DNA of 47,202 nucleotides from Betaproteobacteria bacterium HGW-Betaproteobacteria-9 (GCA_002842215.1 PHCC01000027.1:1-47202); one strand, 5' to 3'. Shown: positions 16,017 to 25,862, counted from the stretch's first letter. Numbers and translations: made by a program. The notes: generated by a model from the letters alone, not told the origin.

Positions 16017-17516
16017 ATGAACCGCGAAATGTTGATGCTGATCGATGCCATCTCGCGCGAGAAAAATGTCGAACGTGACATTGTGCTGAGCGCTGTGGAA
16101 CTGGCGCTGGCCTCGGCCACCAAAAAACTCTACAAGGGCGACGTGGACATCCGTGTGGCCATGAGTCCGGATGATGGTTCTTACGAGACCTTCCGCCGCT
16201 GGCTTGTTGTGCCCGACGAGGCGGGTCTGCAGAATCCCGATGCCGAAGAGCTGCTGTCCGATGCGCGCGATGAAATTCCCGACATCGAAGAAGGCGACTT
16301 CATCGAGAAACCGGTTGAAAGCGTGCCCATCGGACGCATCGGCGCCATGGCGGCCAAGCAGGTGATCCTGCAGAAGATTCGCGACGCCGAGCGCGAGATG
16401 CTGCTCAACGACTTCATGTCGCGCGGTGACAAAATCTTCGTCGGCACCGTCAAGCGCATGGACAAGGGCGATCTCATCATCGAGAGCGGTCGTGTCGAAG
16501 GCCGTTTGAAGCGCAGCGAGACGATCCCGAAAGAAAACTTCCGGACCGGCGACCGTGTGCGCGCCATGATCATGGATGTCGACCTGACGCTGCGTGGCGC
16601 ACCCATTCTGCTGTCGCGCTCGGCCCCGTCATTCATGATCGAGCTCTTCCGTCAGGAAGTGCCCGAGATCGAACAGGGCCTGCTGGAGATCAAGACCTGC
16701 GCCCGCGATCCCGGTTCGCGCGCCAAGATCGCCGTGCAATCGCACGACAAACGCATCGACCCCATCGGCACCTGTGTCGGCGTTCGGGGTTCGCGTGTCA
16801 ACGGCGTGACCAACGAACTCGCCGGCGAGCGTGTGGACATCGTGCTGTGGTCTGAGGACCCGGCCCAGTTCGTCATCGGCGCCCTGGCGCCGGCCAATGT
16901 GGTTTCCATCGTGGTGGACGAAGAGCGTCACGCCATGGACGTGGTGGTGGACGAGGAAAACCTCGCCATCGCCATCGGCCGCGGTGGGCAGAACGTGCGC
17001 CTGGCCTCCGAGCTGACCGGCTGGCGCATAAACATCATGACCGCCGACGAGTCGGCGCAAAAGCAGGCCGAAGAAGCCGATGGCATCCGCAAGATCTTCA
17101 TGGCCAAGCTGGACGTGGACCAGGAAATTGCCGACATCCTGATCGAGGAAGGTTTCACCAGCCTCGAAGAAGTGGCCTATGTGCCGCTGCAGGAAATGCT
17201 GGAGATCGAATCGTTCGACGAAGACACCGTGAACGAACTGCGCACCCGAGCCAAGGATGCCCTGCTGACCATGGAAATCGCCCGCGAAGAAGGTGTCGAA
17301 GAAGTTTCGCAGGATCTGCGCGACCTCGAAGGCATGACGCCCGAGCTGGTGGCCAAGCTGGCCGATGGCGGCGTGCACACCCGTGACGAACTGGCCGACC
17401 TGGCCACCGACGAATTGACCGACCTGACCGGCCAGACGCCTGAAGAGGCCACGGCGATGATCATGTTGGCCCGCGCTCACTGGTTCAACAGTGACGAAAC
17501 GCCTGCTTCCAACTGA
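16017..17516 (+). CDS. nusA: Transcription termination/antitermination factor NusA
   Basis: A 499-residue NusA. The N-terminal RNA-polymerase-binding domain spans about residues 1-125 (ISREKNVERDIVLSAVELAL). The S1 domain follows (FVGTVKRMDKGDLIIESGRV), then two KH domains (the IDPIGTCVGVRGSRVNGVT loop and AIAIGRGGQNVRLASELTGW), then two acidic C-terminal helix-hairpin-helix repeats (EEGFTSLEEVAYVPLQEML and the repeat starting EGMTPELVAKLADGG). NusA modulates pausing, termination and antitermination. It sits in the second position of the operon and could act on the terminator-like leader upstream of rimP, as NusA is known to affect its own operon in enterobacteria. Confidence 0.97.
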   Translation: MNREMLMLIDAISREKNVERDIVLSAVELALASATKKLYKGDVDIRVAMSPDDGSYETFRRWLVVPDEAGLQNPDAEELLSDARDEIPDIEEGDFIEKPVESVPIGRIGAMAAKQVILQKIRDAEREMLLNDFMSRGDKIFVGTVKRMDKGDLIIESGRVEGRLKRSETIPKENFRTGDRVRAMIMDVDLTLRGAPILLSRSAPSFMIELFRQEVPEIEQGLLEIKTCARDPGSRAKIAVQSHDKRIDPIGTCVGVRGSRVNGVTNELAGERVDIVLWSEDPAQFVIGALAPANVVSIVVDEERHAMDVVVDEENLAIAIGRGGQNVRLASELTGWRINIMTADESAQKQAEEADGIRKIFMAKLDVDQEIADILIEEGFTSLEEVAYVPLQEMLEIESFDEDTVNELRTRAKDALLTMEIAREEGVEEVSQDLRDLEGMTPELVAKLADGGVHTRDELADLATDELTDLTGQTPEEATAMIMLARAHWFNSDETPASN

Positions 17517-17548
17517 ACCGAGCAGGCCAGAGCGGAGAAAAAACACCT

Positions 17549-20425
17549 ATGACCAGTACCACTGTCGCCGAAATGGCTGCCGAGCTGAACAAGACCACCT
17601 CATCGCTGCTGGAGCAACTCTCCGCGGCCGGGGTGCCCAAAAACGCGGGAACCGACCCGGTCACCGAGTCTGACAAGCAGAAGCTGTTGGGCCACCTCAA
17701 GGCCAGCCATGGCACCGCGGGCGGTGAACGCAAGAAAATCACGCTGGTCAAGAAATCGACCAGCGAAATCAAGCAAGCCGACGCCACCGGTCGTGCCCGC
17801 ACGATCCAGGTCGAGGTGCGCAAGAAGCGCACCTTCGTCAAGCGCGACGACGATGTGATCGCACCGGAAGTCGTGCCCGAGCCACAGGCGCCTGCAGTCC
17901 CCGTCGTCGATGAGGCCGAATTGGCCCGTCGTGAAGAAGATGCACGCCACCAGGCCGAGCTGCTGCGTCGCCAGGAAGAAGAGCTGTTGCTGAAACGCCA
18001 GCAGCGCGAAGCCGAAGAAGCCCGCGCGACCAAAGCCGAACAGGATCGGGTGGCTGCCGAAGCGGCCGAGGCCGCGGCGCGCGCCGAACGCGAAGCCGTT
18101 CAACCCGCAGCGACCCCTGTCGATGCCGCTGGCAGCGCTGCAGCCCGCATCGCCGAGCACGAAAAAGCCCAGGCCGCGTCGCTGGAGCGCGAATCTGCCG
18201 CCCGTGTGCTGGCCGACAAGAAGGCCGAGGTCCAGAAGGCCGACGACCTGCGCGCCCAGGATCTGATCGAGCGCCGTCGCAAGGCGGAGGCCGAAGCCGC
18301 CAACATCCGCGCCATGATGGCTGCACCGGTCAAGACGATGGTGGCCAAGAAGCCTGAGCCCACGCCGGATCCCAAGGCCATCAAGGGCACGTTGCACAAA
18401 CCTGCTGGCACACCCGGTGCCAAACCCGCGGGAACGACTGCCGCTGTGGCGGCTGTCGCGGGTGCGGCGGGCAAGAAAGAAGTCAAGTCTGAAAACCTGT
18501 CTTCCACCTGGAAAGACGACGCGGCCAAGAAGAAGGAAATCAAGACCCGCGGCGACACCAGCGCCGGGCGTTCCAACTGGCGCGGTGGTCCGCGCGGTGG
18601 TGGTCGTCGCAACGACCGCGACAGCCGTGACACGGGTCAGAGCAGTTTCGTGGCGCCGACCGAATTCAAGGTCATCGAGGTGCATGTGCCTGAGACCATC
18701 ACGGTTGCCGAACTGGCGCACAAGATGAGCCTGAAGTCGTCCGAGGTCATCAAGCAGTTGATGAAGCTGGGCCAGATGGTCACCATCAACCAGCCGCTGG
18801 ACCAGGACACCGCCATGATCCTGGTGGAAGAACTGGGTCACAAGGCCATCATTGCCGCACTGGACGATCCGGAAGCCTTCACGGACGAAGACACCGCACA
18901 ACTGGAAGCCGAGCTGCTGCCGCGTGCGCCGGTCGTGACCGTGATGGGCCACGTGGACCACGGCAAGACGTCGTTGCTGGACTACATCCGCCGCGCCAAG
19001 GTCGCGGCGGGCGAAGCGGGCGGCATCACGCAGCACATTGGTGCTTACCACGTGGAAACCCCGCGCGGCGTGATCTCGTTCCTCGATACCCCGGGTCACG
19101 AGGCGTTCACCGCCATGCGGGCCCGTGGTGCGCAGGCGACCGATATCGTGATCCTGGTGTGTGCGGCCGATGACGGCGTCATGCCTCAGACCAAGGAAGC
19201 GATCAAGCACGCCAAAGCGGCAGGCGTTCCCATGGTGGTCGCCCTCACCAAGATCGACAAACCCGGCGTCAACCTGGAAAAGGTGCGTTCGGAGCTGGTG
19301 GCCGAAGAAGTGGTGCCCGAAGAGTTCGGTGGTGACGTGCCTTTCGTGGGCGTGTCGGCCAAGACCGGTGAAGGTGTGGATGCCTTGCTGGAACAGGTGC
19401 TGTTGCAGGCCGAAGTGCTGGAACTCAAGGCGCCGGTCGATGCCATGGCCAAGGGCCTGGTGATTGAAGCGCGCCTGGACAAAGGCCGCGGCGCCGTGGC
19501 CACGGTGCTGGTGCAGAGCGGTACGCTCAAGACCGGAGACGTGATCCTCGTGGGTCAGACCTCGGGCCGCGTGCGCGCCATGCTGGACGAGAACGGCAAG
19601 ACCATCAAGTCCGCGGGTCCTTCCATACCGGTGGAAATCCAGGGTCTGTCGGAAGTTCCGCAGGCCGGTGACGACTTCATGGTGATGACCGATGAGCGCC
19701 GTGCGCGCGAAATCGCGACCTACCGTGCCGGCAAATTCCGCAACACCAAGCTGGCCCGGCAACAGGCCGCCAAGCTGGAGAACATGTTTACCGACATGTC
19801 GGCGGGCGAGGTCAAGGTCTTGCCCATCATTGTCAAGGCCGACGTGCAAGGTTCCCAGGAAGCCCTGGGCGCTTCGCTGCTCAAGCTGTCGACCGACGAG
19901 GTCAAGGTTCAGCTGGTCTTCTCCGGCGTGGGCGGCATCAGCGAGTCCGACGTCAACCTGGCCATCGCGTCCAAGGCCGTGATCATCGGCTTCAACGTGC
20001 GAGCCGATGTGGGCGCGCGCAAGCTGGCCGAAGGCAACGACGTGGATCTGCGCTACTACAACATCATCTACGACGCCGTCGATGAGTTGAAAGCGGCCAT
20101 GTCCGGCATGCTGGCACCCGAGAAGCGCGAAGAGATCATCGGTTCGGCCGAGATCCGCACCGTGTTCGTGGCATCCAAGATCGGTACCGTTGCGGGTTGT
20201 ATGGTCACTTCGGGCCAGGTCACCCGGAATGCACACTTCCGTCTGCTGCGCGAAAACGTGGTGGTCTACACCGGCGAGATCGACACCTTGAAGCGCCTGA
20301 AAGACGATGTGCGCGAAGTCAAGGAAGGCTTCGAGTGCGGTATCAAGCTCAAGAATTACAACGACATCAAAGAGGGCGATCAGCTCGAGTTCTTTGAGAT
20401 CAAGGAAGTGGCGCGTACCCTCTGA
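17549..20425 (+). CDS. infB: Translation initiation factor IF-2
   Basis: A 958-residue IF-2, which brings initiator fMet-tRNA to the ribosome in a GTP-dependent way. The N-terminal IF2_N domain is TTVAEMAAELNKTTSSLLEQ. A long charged, alanine- and glutamate-rich linker follows to about residue 370 (coiled-coil-like with RREEDARHQAELLRRQEEE), with a Gly/Arg stretch (RGGPRGGGRRNDRDS) near 345-360. A second IF2_N domain precedes the G domain. G1 is GHVDHGKT starting at residue 467, G3 is DTPGHEAF and G4 is TKID; domains II, III and IV complete the factor. It is 32 bp after nusA and 23 bp before rbfA, so it belongs to one operon. Confidence 0.97.
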   Translation: MTSTTVAEMAAELNKTTSSLLEQLSAAGVPKNAGTDPVTESDKQKLLGHLKASHGTAGGERKKITLVKKSTSEIKQADATGRARTIQVEVRKKRTFVKRDDDVIAPEVVPEPQAPAVPVVDEAELARREEDARHQAELLRRQEEELLLKRQQREAEEARATKAEQDRVAAEAAEAAARAEREAVQPAATPVDAAGSAAARIAEHEKAQAASLERESAARVLADKKAEVQKADDLRAQDLIERRRKAEAEAANIRAMMAAPVKTMVAKKPEPTPDPKAIKGTLHKPAGTPGAKPAGTTAAVAAVAGAAGKKEVKSENLSSTWKDDAAKKKEIKTRGDTSAGRSNWRGGPRGGGRRNDRDSRDTGQSSFVAPTEFKVIEVHVPETITVAELAHKMSLKSSEVIKQLMKLGQMVTINQPLDQDTAMILVEELGHKAIIAALDDPEAFTDEDTAQLEAELLPRAPVVTVMGHVDHGKTSLLDYIRRAKVAAGEAGGITQHIGAYHVETPRGVISFLDTPGHEAFTAMRARGAQATDIVILVCAADDGVMPQTKEAIKHAKAAGVPMVVALTKIDKPGVNLEKVRSELVAEEVVPEEFGGDVPFVGVSAKTGEGVDALLEQVLLQAEVLELKAPVDAMAKGLVIEARLDKGRGAVATVLVQSGTLKTGDVILVGQTSGRVRAMLDENGKTIKSAGPSIPVEIQGLSEVPQAGDDFMVMTDERRAREIATYRAGKFRNTKLARQQAAKLENMFTDMSAGEVKVLPIIVKADVQGSQEALGASLLKLSTDEVKVQLVFSGVGGISESDVNLAIASKAVIIGFNVRADVGARKLAEGNDVDLRYYNIIYDAVDELKAAMSGMLAPEKREEIIGSAEIRTVFVASKIGTVAGCMVTSGQVTRNAHFRLLRENVVVYTGEIDTLKRLKDDVREVKEGFECGIKLKNYNDIKEGDQLEFFEIKEVARTL

Positions 20426-20448
20426 TCGGGGCACGTTTCGAGCACTGT

Positions 20449-20823
20449 ATGGCTGTCAAGAAGTCTTCCACTCCCAACCGCGGTTTCCGCGTGGCCGACC
20501 AGATCCAGCGCGATCTGGCCGAGCTGATCGCGCGCGAGCTGAAGGACCGCCGGGTGGGCATGATCACGATCAACGCGGTCGAGGTCACGCCCGACTACGC
20601 ACACGCCAAGGTGTTCTTCAGCCTGTTGACCGGCGACCCCGAGGAAACCCAGCAGGGCCTGAACGCCGCTGCCGGTTTCTTGCGCAGCGGGCTTTTCAAG
20701 CGGCTGCACATCCACACCGTGCCCACGCTGCACTTTATATTTGACCGCACCACCGAGCGCGCGTCAGACATGAACGCCTTGATCTCCAAGGCGGTGGCGT
20801 CGCGTTCCAAAGACGAGGAATGA
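20449..20823 (+). CDS. rbfA: 30S ribosome-binding factor RbfA
   Basis: A 124-residue RbfA, a KH-fold protein that binds immature 30S subunits late in assembly. Family features are RVADQIQRDLAELIARELKD at the start, the GMITINAVEVTPDYAHAKVF strand-helix region and LFKRLHIHTVPTLHFIFD near the C terminus. It is placed between infB and truB as in most proteobacteria. Its stop TGA is embedded in the overlap with the first possible truB ATG. Confidence 0.95.
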   Translation: MAVKKSSTPNRGFRVADQIQRDLAELIARELKDRRVGMITINAVEVTPDYAHAKVFFSLLTGDPEETQQGLNAAAGFLRSGLFKRLHIHTVPTLHFIFDRTTERASDMNALISKAVASRSKDEE

Positions 20824-20825
20824 GC

Positions 20826-21806
20826 ATGCAGCGCCAAAGCACCAGGGTGCAACGGCGCCCTGTGCATGGGGTGCTGTTGTTAGACAAACCGCTGGGTCTC
20901 TCCAGCAACCAGGCCTTGCAGAAGGCCAAGTGGTTGCTGCGCGCAGAAAAAGCCGGCCACACCGGCACGCTCGATCCACTGGCCACCGGTGTGTTGCCCC
21001 TGTGTTTTGGTGCGGCCACCAAGTTCAGCCAGTTGCACCTCGACGCGGACAAGACCTACGAAACCACCGTGCGCCTGGGACTGACGACCAGCACCGGTGA
21101 CGCCGAAGGTGACGTGATCGAAACCCGGCCTGTGTCCTGTACCGCGGGTCAGGTGGTCGAGGTGCTCGACCGTTTCATGGGCACGATTGCGCAGGTGCCA
21201 CCCATGCACAGCGCGCTGAAGAAGGACGGCAAGCCGCTGTACGAATACGCCCGTGAGGGCCAGACGGTCGAGCGCGAAGCCCGCCAGGTGGTGATTCACG
21301 ATCTGGACCTGCTGGATATGCGGCTCGATGGCGACGAGCCGTGCTTGCAACTGCGCGTGCGCTGCAGCAAGGGCACCTACATCCGCACCCTGGGCGAAGA
21401 CATTGGTGCAGCGCTGGGCTGTGGCGGGCATCTGACCATGCTGCGCCGCACCGCCACCGGGCCTTTTGATGCCACACAGTGCATCACCCTGGATGCCCTG
21501 GCCTCGGAAACCGAAGGCCAGCGGCTGGCGCACCTGGCGCCGGTCCAGGTCTTGCTTGAAGGACACGTGCCGGTCACGCTGGACGCCGACAATGCCGGGC
21601 GCTTCCTCAGTGGTGTGCGCCGGCGAGGCGACTGGCCTGACCAGAACCAGGTGGTGGTGTTCGGCCCGGCGCCGACGACTTCCACCGAAACCTCAAACCC
21701 CTTGGCGGTGCTGCTTGGCAGCGGCCACACCGAGGGCGGCGAACTCATCCCGGGGCGGCTGCTGAGCCCCATTGAAATACAGCAAATCCTGGAAACCGCA
21801 ACATGA
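20826..21806 (+). CDS. truB: tRNA pseudouridine(55) synthase TruB
   Basis: A 326-residue TruB that makes pseudouridine 55 in the T loop of tRNAs. The catalytic aspartate is D50 in GHTGTLDPLATGVLP. HGVLLLDKPLGLSSNQALQK precedes it, and VRCSKGTYIRTLGEDIGAAL is the second family signature. Two starts compete: ATG 20820, overlapping the rbfA stop (ATGA), and ATG 20826. I favour 20826 because the GAGGA ribosome site at 20815-20819 is then 6 nt away, whereas it would touch the earlier ATG; the difference is two residues. typA begins at 21803, overlapping the end of truB by 4 nt. Confidence 0.94.
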   Translation: MQRQSTRVQRRPVHGVLLLDKPLGLSSNQALQKAKWLLRAEKAGHTGTLDPLATGVLPLCFGAATKFSQLHLDADKTYETTVRLGLTTSTGDAEGDVIETRPVSCTAGQVVEVLDRFMGTIAQVPPMHSALKKDGKPLYEYAREGQTVEREARQVVIHDLDLLDMRLDGDEPCLQLRVRCSKGTYIRTLGEDIGAALGCGGHLTMLRRTATGPFDATQCITLDALASETEGQRLAHLAPVQVLLEGHVPVTLDADNAGRFLSGVRRRGDWPDQNQVVVFGPAPTTSTETSNPLAVLLGSGHTEGGELIPGRLLSPIEIQQILETAT

Positions 21807-23623
21807 GCAAACAGATCCGAAACATCGCCATCATCGCCCACGTCGACCACGGCAAAACAACCATGGTTGACCAGTTGCTGCGCCAGTCGGGCACCTTCGC
21901 CGAACACGAAAAAGTCGTGGACACGGTGATGGACAACAACGCCATCGAAAAAGAGCGTGGCATCACCATCCTGGCCAAAAACTGCGCCGTGAGCTGGCAA
22001 GGCACGCACATCAACATCGTTGACACCCCCGGCCACGCGGACTTCGGTGGCGAAGTCGAACGCGCCCTGTCCATGGTGGACGGCGTGGTGCTGCTGATCG
22101 ACGCGCAGGAAGGCCCGATGCCGCAGACTCGCTTCGTGACCAAGAAGGCGCTGGCCCTCGGTCTGAAGCCCATCGTGGTCGTTAACAAGGTGGACAAGCC
22201 CGGTGCGAACCCCGACAAGGTGGTCAACGCCGCCTTCGACCTGTTCGACAAGCTCGGTGCCAACGACGAGCAGCTGGACTTCCCGGTGGTCTATGCCTCC
22301 GGCATCAACGGCTGGTCTTCGCTGGAAGAGGGTGCACCCGGTGAGCAGTGGGGCCCCGACATGTCGGCCCTGTTCGAAACCGTGCTCAAGCACGTGCCCG
22401 CCCAGACCGGCGATGCGACCGCGCCGCTGCAACTGCAGATTTCCGCGCTGGACTTCTCGACCTTCGTCGGCCGCATCGGCGTGGGCCGCATCAGCCAGGG
22501 CACGATCAAGCCCAACATGGATGTGCTCGTGATGGAAGGCCCTGATGGCAAATCCATCAAAGGCCGCATCAACCAGGTGCTGACCTTCCAGGGGCTGGAC
22601 CGCGTGCAAGCCACCGAAGCCGGCCCCGGCGAAATCGTGCTGATCAACGGCATTGCCGACATCGGCATTGGCGTGACCGTGACGGATCCGCTGAACCCCG
22701 CTCCGCTGCCCATGCTCAAGGTCGACGAGCCCACCTTGACCATGAATTTCTGCGTCAACACAAGCCCGCTGGCCGGCCGCGAAGGCAAGTTCGTGACCAG
22801 CCGCCAGCTCTGGGACCGCCTGCAAAAAGAACTGCAGTCCAACGTGGCACTGCGCGTCAGCGAAACCAGCGAAGACGGCATTTTCGAAGTGATGGGCCGG
22901 GGTGAACTCCACCTGACCATCTTGCTGGAGAACATGCGCCGCGAAGGCTACGAACTGGCTGTGTCCAAGCCGCGCGTGGTGTTCCGTGATGTCGATGGCG
23001 TGCGACATGAGCCCATCGAGCTGGTGACAGCCGACATCGAAGAAACGCACCAGGGCGGCGTGATGCAGGCGCTGGGCGAGCGCAAGGGTGAACTGGTCAA
23101 CATGGAGCCGGACGGCCGTGGCCGCGTGCGCCTGGAATATCGCATCCCGGCGCGCGGCCTGATCGGCTTCACCAACGAGTTTCTGAACCTGACCCGCGGT
23201 TCTGGCCTGATCTCCAACATCTTCGACAGCTACGAGCCGCACAAGGGCGACATCGCCAGCCGCAAGAACGGCGTGCTGATCTCCATGGACGACGGTGAAA
23301 TCTTCACCTACGCCTTGGGCAAGCTGGACGATCGCGGCCGCATGTTCGTGAAGGCCGGCGACCCGGTGTACGAAGGCATGATCGTCGGCATCCACAGCCG
23401 CGACAACGACCTGGTGGTCAACGCCACGCGCACCAAGCAGCTGACCAACTTCCGCGTGTCCGGCAAGGAAGACGCGATCAAGATCACGCCGCCGATCGAC
23501 CTCAACCTGGAATACGGCGTCGAGTTCATTGAAGACGACGAACTGGTCGAAATCACGCCCAAGTCGGTCCGTCTGCGCAAGCGCTTCCTGAAGGAAAGCG
23601 ACCGCAAGCGCAACCGCGACTGA
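21803..23623 (+). CDS. typA: Ribosome-associated GTPase TypA/BipA
   Basis: A 606-residue translational GTPase of the EF-G-like family. G motifs are IAHVDHGKTTMVDQLL (P loop), DTPGHADFGGEVERAL and NKVDKPGA. The C-terminal half has VMGRGELHLTILLENMRREG and RIPARGLIGFTNEFLNLTRG, which are BipA hallmarks. BipA binds the ribosome and aids 50S assembly and growth under stress or cold. The ATG overlaps the truB stop (ATGA), so it is coupled to the end of the rimP-truB operon. A perfect inverted repeat follows the stop. Confidence 0.96.
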   Translation: MSKQIRNIAIIAHVDHGKTTMVDQLLRQSGTFAEHEKVVDTVMDNNAIEKERGITILAKNCAVSWQGTHINIVDTPGHADFGGEVERALSMVDGVVLLIDAQEGPMPQTRFVTKKALALGLKPIVVVNKVDKPGANPDKVVNAAFDLFDKLGANDEQLDFPVVYASGINGWSSLEEGAPGEQWGPDMSALFETVLKHVPAQTGDATAPLQLQISALDFSTFVGRIGVGRISQGTIKPNMDVLVMEGPDGKSIKGRINQVLTFQGLDRVQATEAGPGEIVLINGIADIGIGVTVTDPLNPAPLPMLKVDEPTLTMNFCVNTSPLAGREGKFVTSRQLWDRLQKELQSNVALRVSETSEDGIFEVMGRGELHLTILLENMRREGYELAVSKPRVVFRDVDGVRHEPIELVTADIEETHQGGVMQALGERKGELVNMEPDGRGRVRLEYRIPARGLIGFTNEFLNLTRGSGLISNIFDSYEPHKGDIASRKNGVLISMDDGEIFTYALGKLDDRGRMFVKAGDPVYEGMIVGIHSRDNDLVVNATRTKQLTNFRVSGKEDAIKITPPIDLNLEYGVEFIEDDELVEITPKSVRLRKRFLKESDRKRNRD

Positions 23624-23632
23624 CGACACTTC

Positions 23633-23652
23633 AACACGGCCTTGGCCGTGTT
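23633..23652 (+). terminator. Inverted repeat after typA, probable operon terminator
   Basis: AACACGGCC-TT-GGCCGTGTT is a perfect 20-bp palindrome starting 10 bp after the typA stop. As RNA it forms a strong hairpin with a tip of about four to six bases. The sequence after it (GTGGTTTC) is only weakly T-rich, so termination may be inefficient or may need another factor. It also overlaps the TTG codon that would be an alternative start for the next gene. Confidence 0.55.
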
Positions 23653-23665
23653 GTGGTTTCAGCCC

Positions 23666-24694
23666 ATGCCTTTTCGCGCCCTCAGTCGCCTGAGCCACAC
23701 CCAGGCGGTGTTCATGATGATCGCGGTGACCCTCATGTGGTCGATCGCCGGCGTGGTGTCGCGCCAGCTCGAATCGGCGGCCCGCTTTGAAGTGACCTTC
23801 TGGCGCAGTACGTTCACGGCGCTGTCGTTGCTGGTCATCCTGCCGGTCTGGCGTTCGGCCGACCGCCGGGGGGGCCTTCAGGCACCGGTTGAGCAGGCGC
23901 GCTCGGTTATCGGCCGCACCCTCCATCAACATTGGGGCCTGTTGCCCGAGTCGCGTGCGTTCTGGGTGTCCGGCGTTTGCTGGAGCGTGATGTTCACCGC
24001 CTTCATGCTCGCGCTGACCTTCACCAGTGTGGCCAACGTTCTCGTCATCATGGCGCTGGGCCCTTTGATGACGGCCTTGCTGGCGCGCTTTGCCATCGGG
24101 CAGCGTCTGCCGCTGCGCACCTGGCTGGCGATTGTGGCGGCCGGTGCGGGCATTGCCTATATGTATGGGAGCCAGATGCTGACCGCCTTGTCTGACACGA
24201 CGGCCAGCGCATCGGGCCTGTTGCTGGGCTCCCTGATCGCGCTGTGCGTGCCGGTGGCCGCTGCCGTCAACTGGACGGTGGTGCAACGCAGCCAGTCGCA
24301 CGGCGAGCGCATCGACCTCGTACCGTCGGTCTTGCTCGGGGCGGTGCTGTCTGCGCTCTACACGCTCGCGCTGGCGCTACCGTTTTCTGCCACCCGCGCC
24401 GACATCGGCTGGCTGGCCTTGCTGGGGCTGGTGCAGTTGGCCATTCCCTGCGTGCTATCTGTCGTCTGTGCTCGTGTGCTCAAGGCGCCTGAAGTGTCTC
24501 TGCTCGCCCTGCTGGAGGTGATCTTCGGCATCGTCCTTGCTTGGTGGCTGGCGAACGAGGTGCCGGGAACCGAGGTGCTCGCCGGGGGCAGTCTGGTGAT
24601 CGCCGCCCTGGTGATCAACGAACTGCTGGGCTGGCGGTCGCGAGCTGGCACGCTGCGCATACAGACCCTCAATACCGACGCCCACGAATCCTGA
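23666..24694 (+). CDS. DMT superfamily (EamA) transporter
   Basis: A 342-residue membrane protein with about ten helices in two EamA repeats. Clear segments include VFMMIAVTLMWSIAGVVSRQ, the first-repeat start, and FTSVANVLVIMALGPLMTAL, LAIVAAGAGIAYMYGS and AIPCVLSVVCARVLKAPEVS. The loop at residues about 75-90 is charged. These proteins export or import metabolites or amino acids; the substrate cannot be told. The frame stays open back to a TTG at 23642, but that codon lies inside the typA terminator palindrome; ATG 23666 starts just before the first helix. Confidence 0.87.
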   Translation: MPFRALSRLSHTQAVFMMIAVTLMWSIAGVVSRQLESAARFEVTFWRSTFTALSLLVILPVWRSADRRGGLQAPVEQARSVIGRTLHQHWGLLPESRAFWVSGVCWSVMFTAFMLALTFTSVANVLVIMALGPLMTALLARFAIGQRLPLRTWLAIVAAGAGIAYMYGSQMLTALSDTTASASGLLLGSLIALCVPVAAAVNWTVVQRSQSHGERIDLVPSVLLGAVLSALYTLALALPFSATRADIGWLALLGLVQLAIPCVLSVVCARVLKAPEVSLLALLEVIFGIVLAWWLANEVPGTEVLAGGSLVIAALVINELLGWRSRAGTLRIQTLNTDAHES

Positions 24695-24719
24695 ACCGAC
24701 CGAACCGAGGATCCCTCCC

Positions 24720-25823
24720 ATGACCAACGCGCTTGCTTCTGAATCCCTTGTCGTGGCCGAGGTTCGTGGCCGCGTCGGCTGCATCACGCTGAACCGGCCC
24801 AGGGCGCTCAACGCGCTGTCGCTGGGCATGATCCGCGACATCACGGCGGCCCTGATCGCCTGGCGCGACGACACCCATGTGTTGGCCGTGGTGGTGCGTG
24901 GCATGGGCAAGGAAGGTCCGTTCGGGGCCTTTTGTGCGGGCGGCGACATCCGTTTTTTCCATCAGGCAGCGTTGATCGGCAACCCCGAGCTGGAGGACTT
25001 CTTCACCGAAGAATACGCGCTCAACCACCTGATCCACACCTATCCCAAGCCCTATATCGCCCTCATGGACGGCATCGTCATGGGCGGCGGCATGGGCATC
25101 AGCCAGGGAGCCAGCCTGCGCATCGTCACCGAGCGCAGCAAACTGGCCATGCCCGAAACCGGTATCGGCCTGTTTCCCGACGTGGGTGGTGGCTATTTCC
25201 TCAGCCGTTGCCCCGGTCGCCTGGGTGAATACCTCGGGCTCACGGGGCACGTGCTGGGTGGCACCGAAGCCATAAGCATGGGCCTGGCCGATGCCTTGAT
25301 GGACAGCGGCCGCCTGACCGGCTTGTGGGAGACGCTGGGTCAGACGCCGTTTGAAAGCGGAGAGGCCGTCGAGCGCTGGTGCCGCAACCACGAACAAAAG
25401 GTTTTCACCCGGGTGGTCTGGCCGCTGGCCGAGGTCGACCGGGTGTTTTCGCTGGACAGCGTGGGGGCGATCGTGTCGGCGCTGGCCGCGACCCCTGGCG
25501 ACTGGGCGGCACAGACACTGGCGGTGTTGAACAAGCGCTCGCCGCTGATGCTGCATGTGGTGCTGGAACAGGTGCGCCGGGCCCGTGGCATTGGCCTGGC
25601 CGACGCCTTGCGCATGGAGCGTGACATGGTGCGCCATTGTTTCCAGCTGCGCCCCGGCATGGCGAGTGAAACAGTGGAGGGCATCCGTGCACTGGCCGTG
25701 GACAAGGACCACAGCCCGCGCTGGAACCCCGCCCGCGTTGACGAGGTGATGCCCGAGATGGTTGCGCCGTTCTTTGTCAGCCCCTGGCCAGCACACGCAC
25801 ATCCGCTGCGGTCACTGAGCTGA
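24720..25823 (+). CDS. Enoyl-CoA hydratase/isomerase family protein, 3-hydroxyisobutyryl-CoA hydrolase-like
   Basis: A 367-residue crotonase-fold protein of the HIBYL-CoA hydrolase type. Oxyanion-hole elements are AFCAGGD (residues 70-76) and MGGGMG (121-126). The MPETGIGLFPDVGGGYFL segment provides E146 and D154, which match the catalytic glutamate/aspartate pair of HIBCH with the same eight-residue spacing. The length (crotonase core plus about 100 residues) also fits that group rather than simple enoyl-CoA hydratases. It would cleave 3-hydroxyisobutyryl-CoA in valine breakdown or hydrolyse a similar acyl-CoA. No other valine-pathway gene is adjacent, so the substrate is inferred from the motif only. 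It starts 25 bp after the DMT transporter and may share its transcript. Confidence 0.87.
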   Translation: MTNALASESLVVAEVRGRVGCITLNRPRALNALSLGMIRDITAALIAWRDDTHVLAVVVRGMGKEGPFGAFCAGGDIRFFHQAALIGNPELEDFFTEEYALNHLIHTYPKPYIALMDGIVMGGGMGISQGASLRIVTERSKLAMPETGIGLFPDVGGGYFLSRCPGRLGEYLGLTGHVLGGTEAISMGLADALMDSGRLTGLWETLGQTPFESGEAVERWCRNHEQKVFTRVVWPLAEVDRVFSLDSVGAIVSALAATPGDWAAQTLAVLNKRSPLMLHVVLEQVRRARGIGLADALRMERDMVRHCFQLRPGMASETVEGIRALAVDKDHSPRWNPARVDEVMPEMVAPFFVSPWPAHAHPLRSLS

Positions 25824-25862
25824 TCGGAGGCATGGCTCGGACGCGGCCGCCTGGTCGAATCG

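Noticed and set aside
17600..20434. Minus-strand open frame of 944 codons opposite infB
   Set aside because: The composition is that of an antisense shadow of infB, whose G-domain motifs are unmistakable.
23642..23665. TTG start for the DMT transporter
   Set aside because: The codon is inside the perfect palindrome that ends typA; ATG 23666 begins just before the first membrane helix.
21377..24301. Minus-strand open frame of 974 codons opposite truB, typA and the DMT gene
   Set aside because: It spans three convincing plus-strand genes; the translation is low-complexity and lacks motifs.
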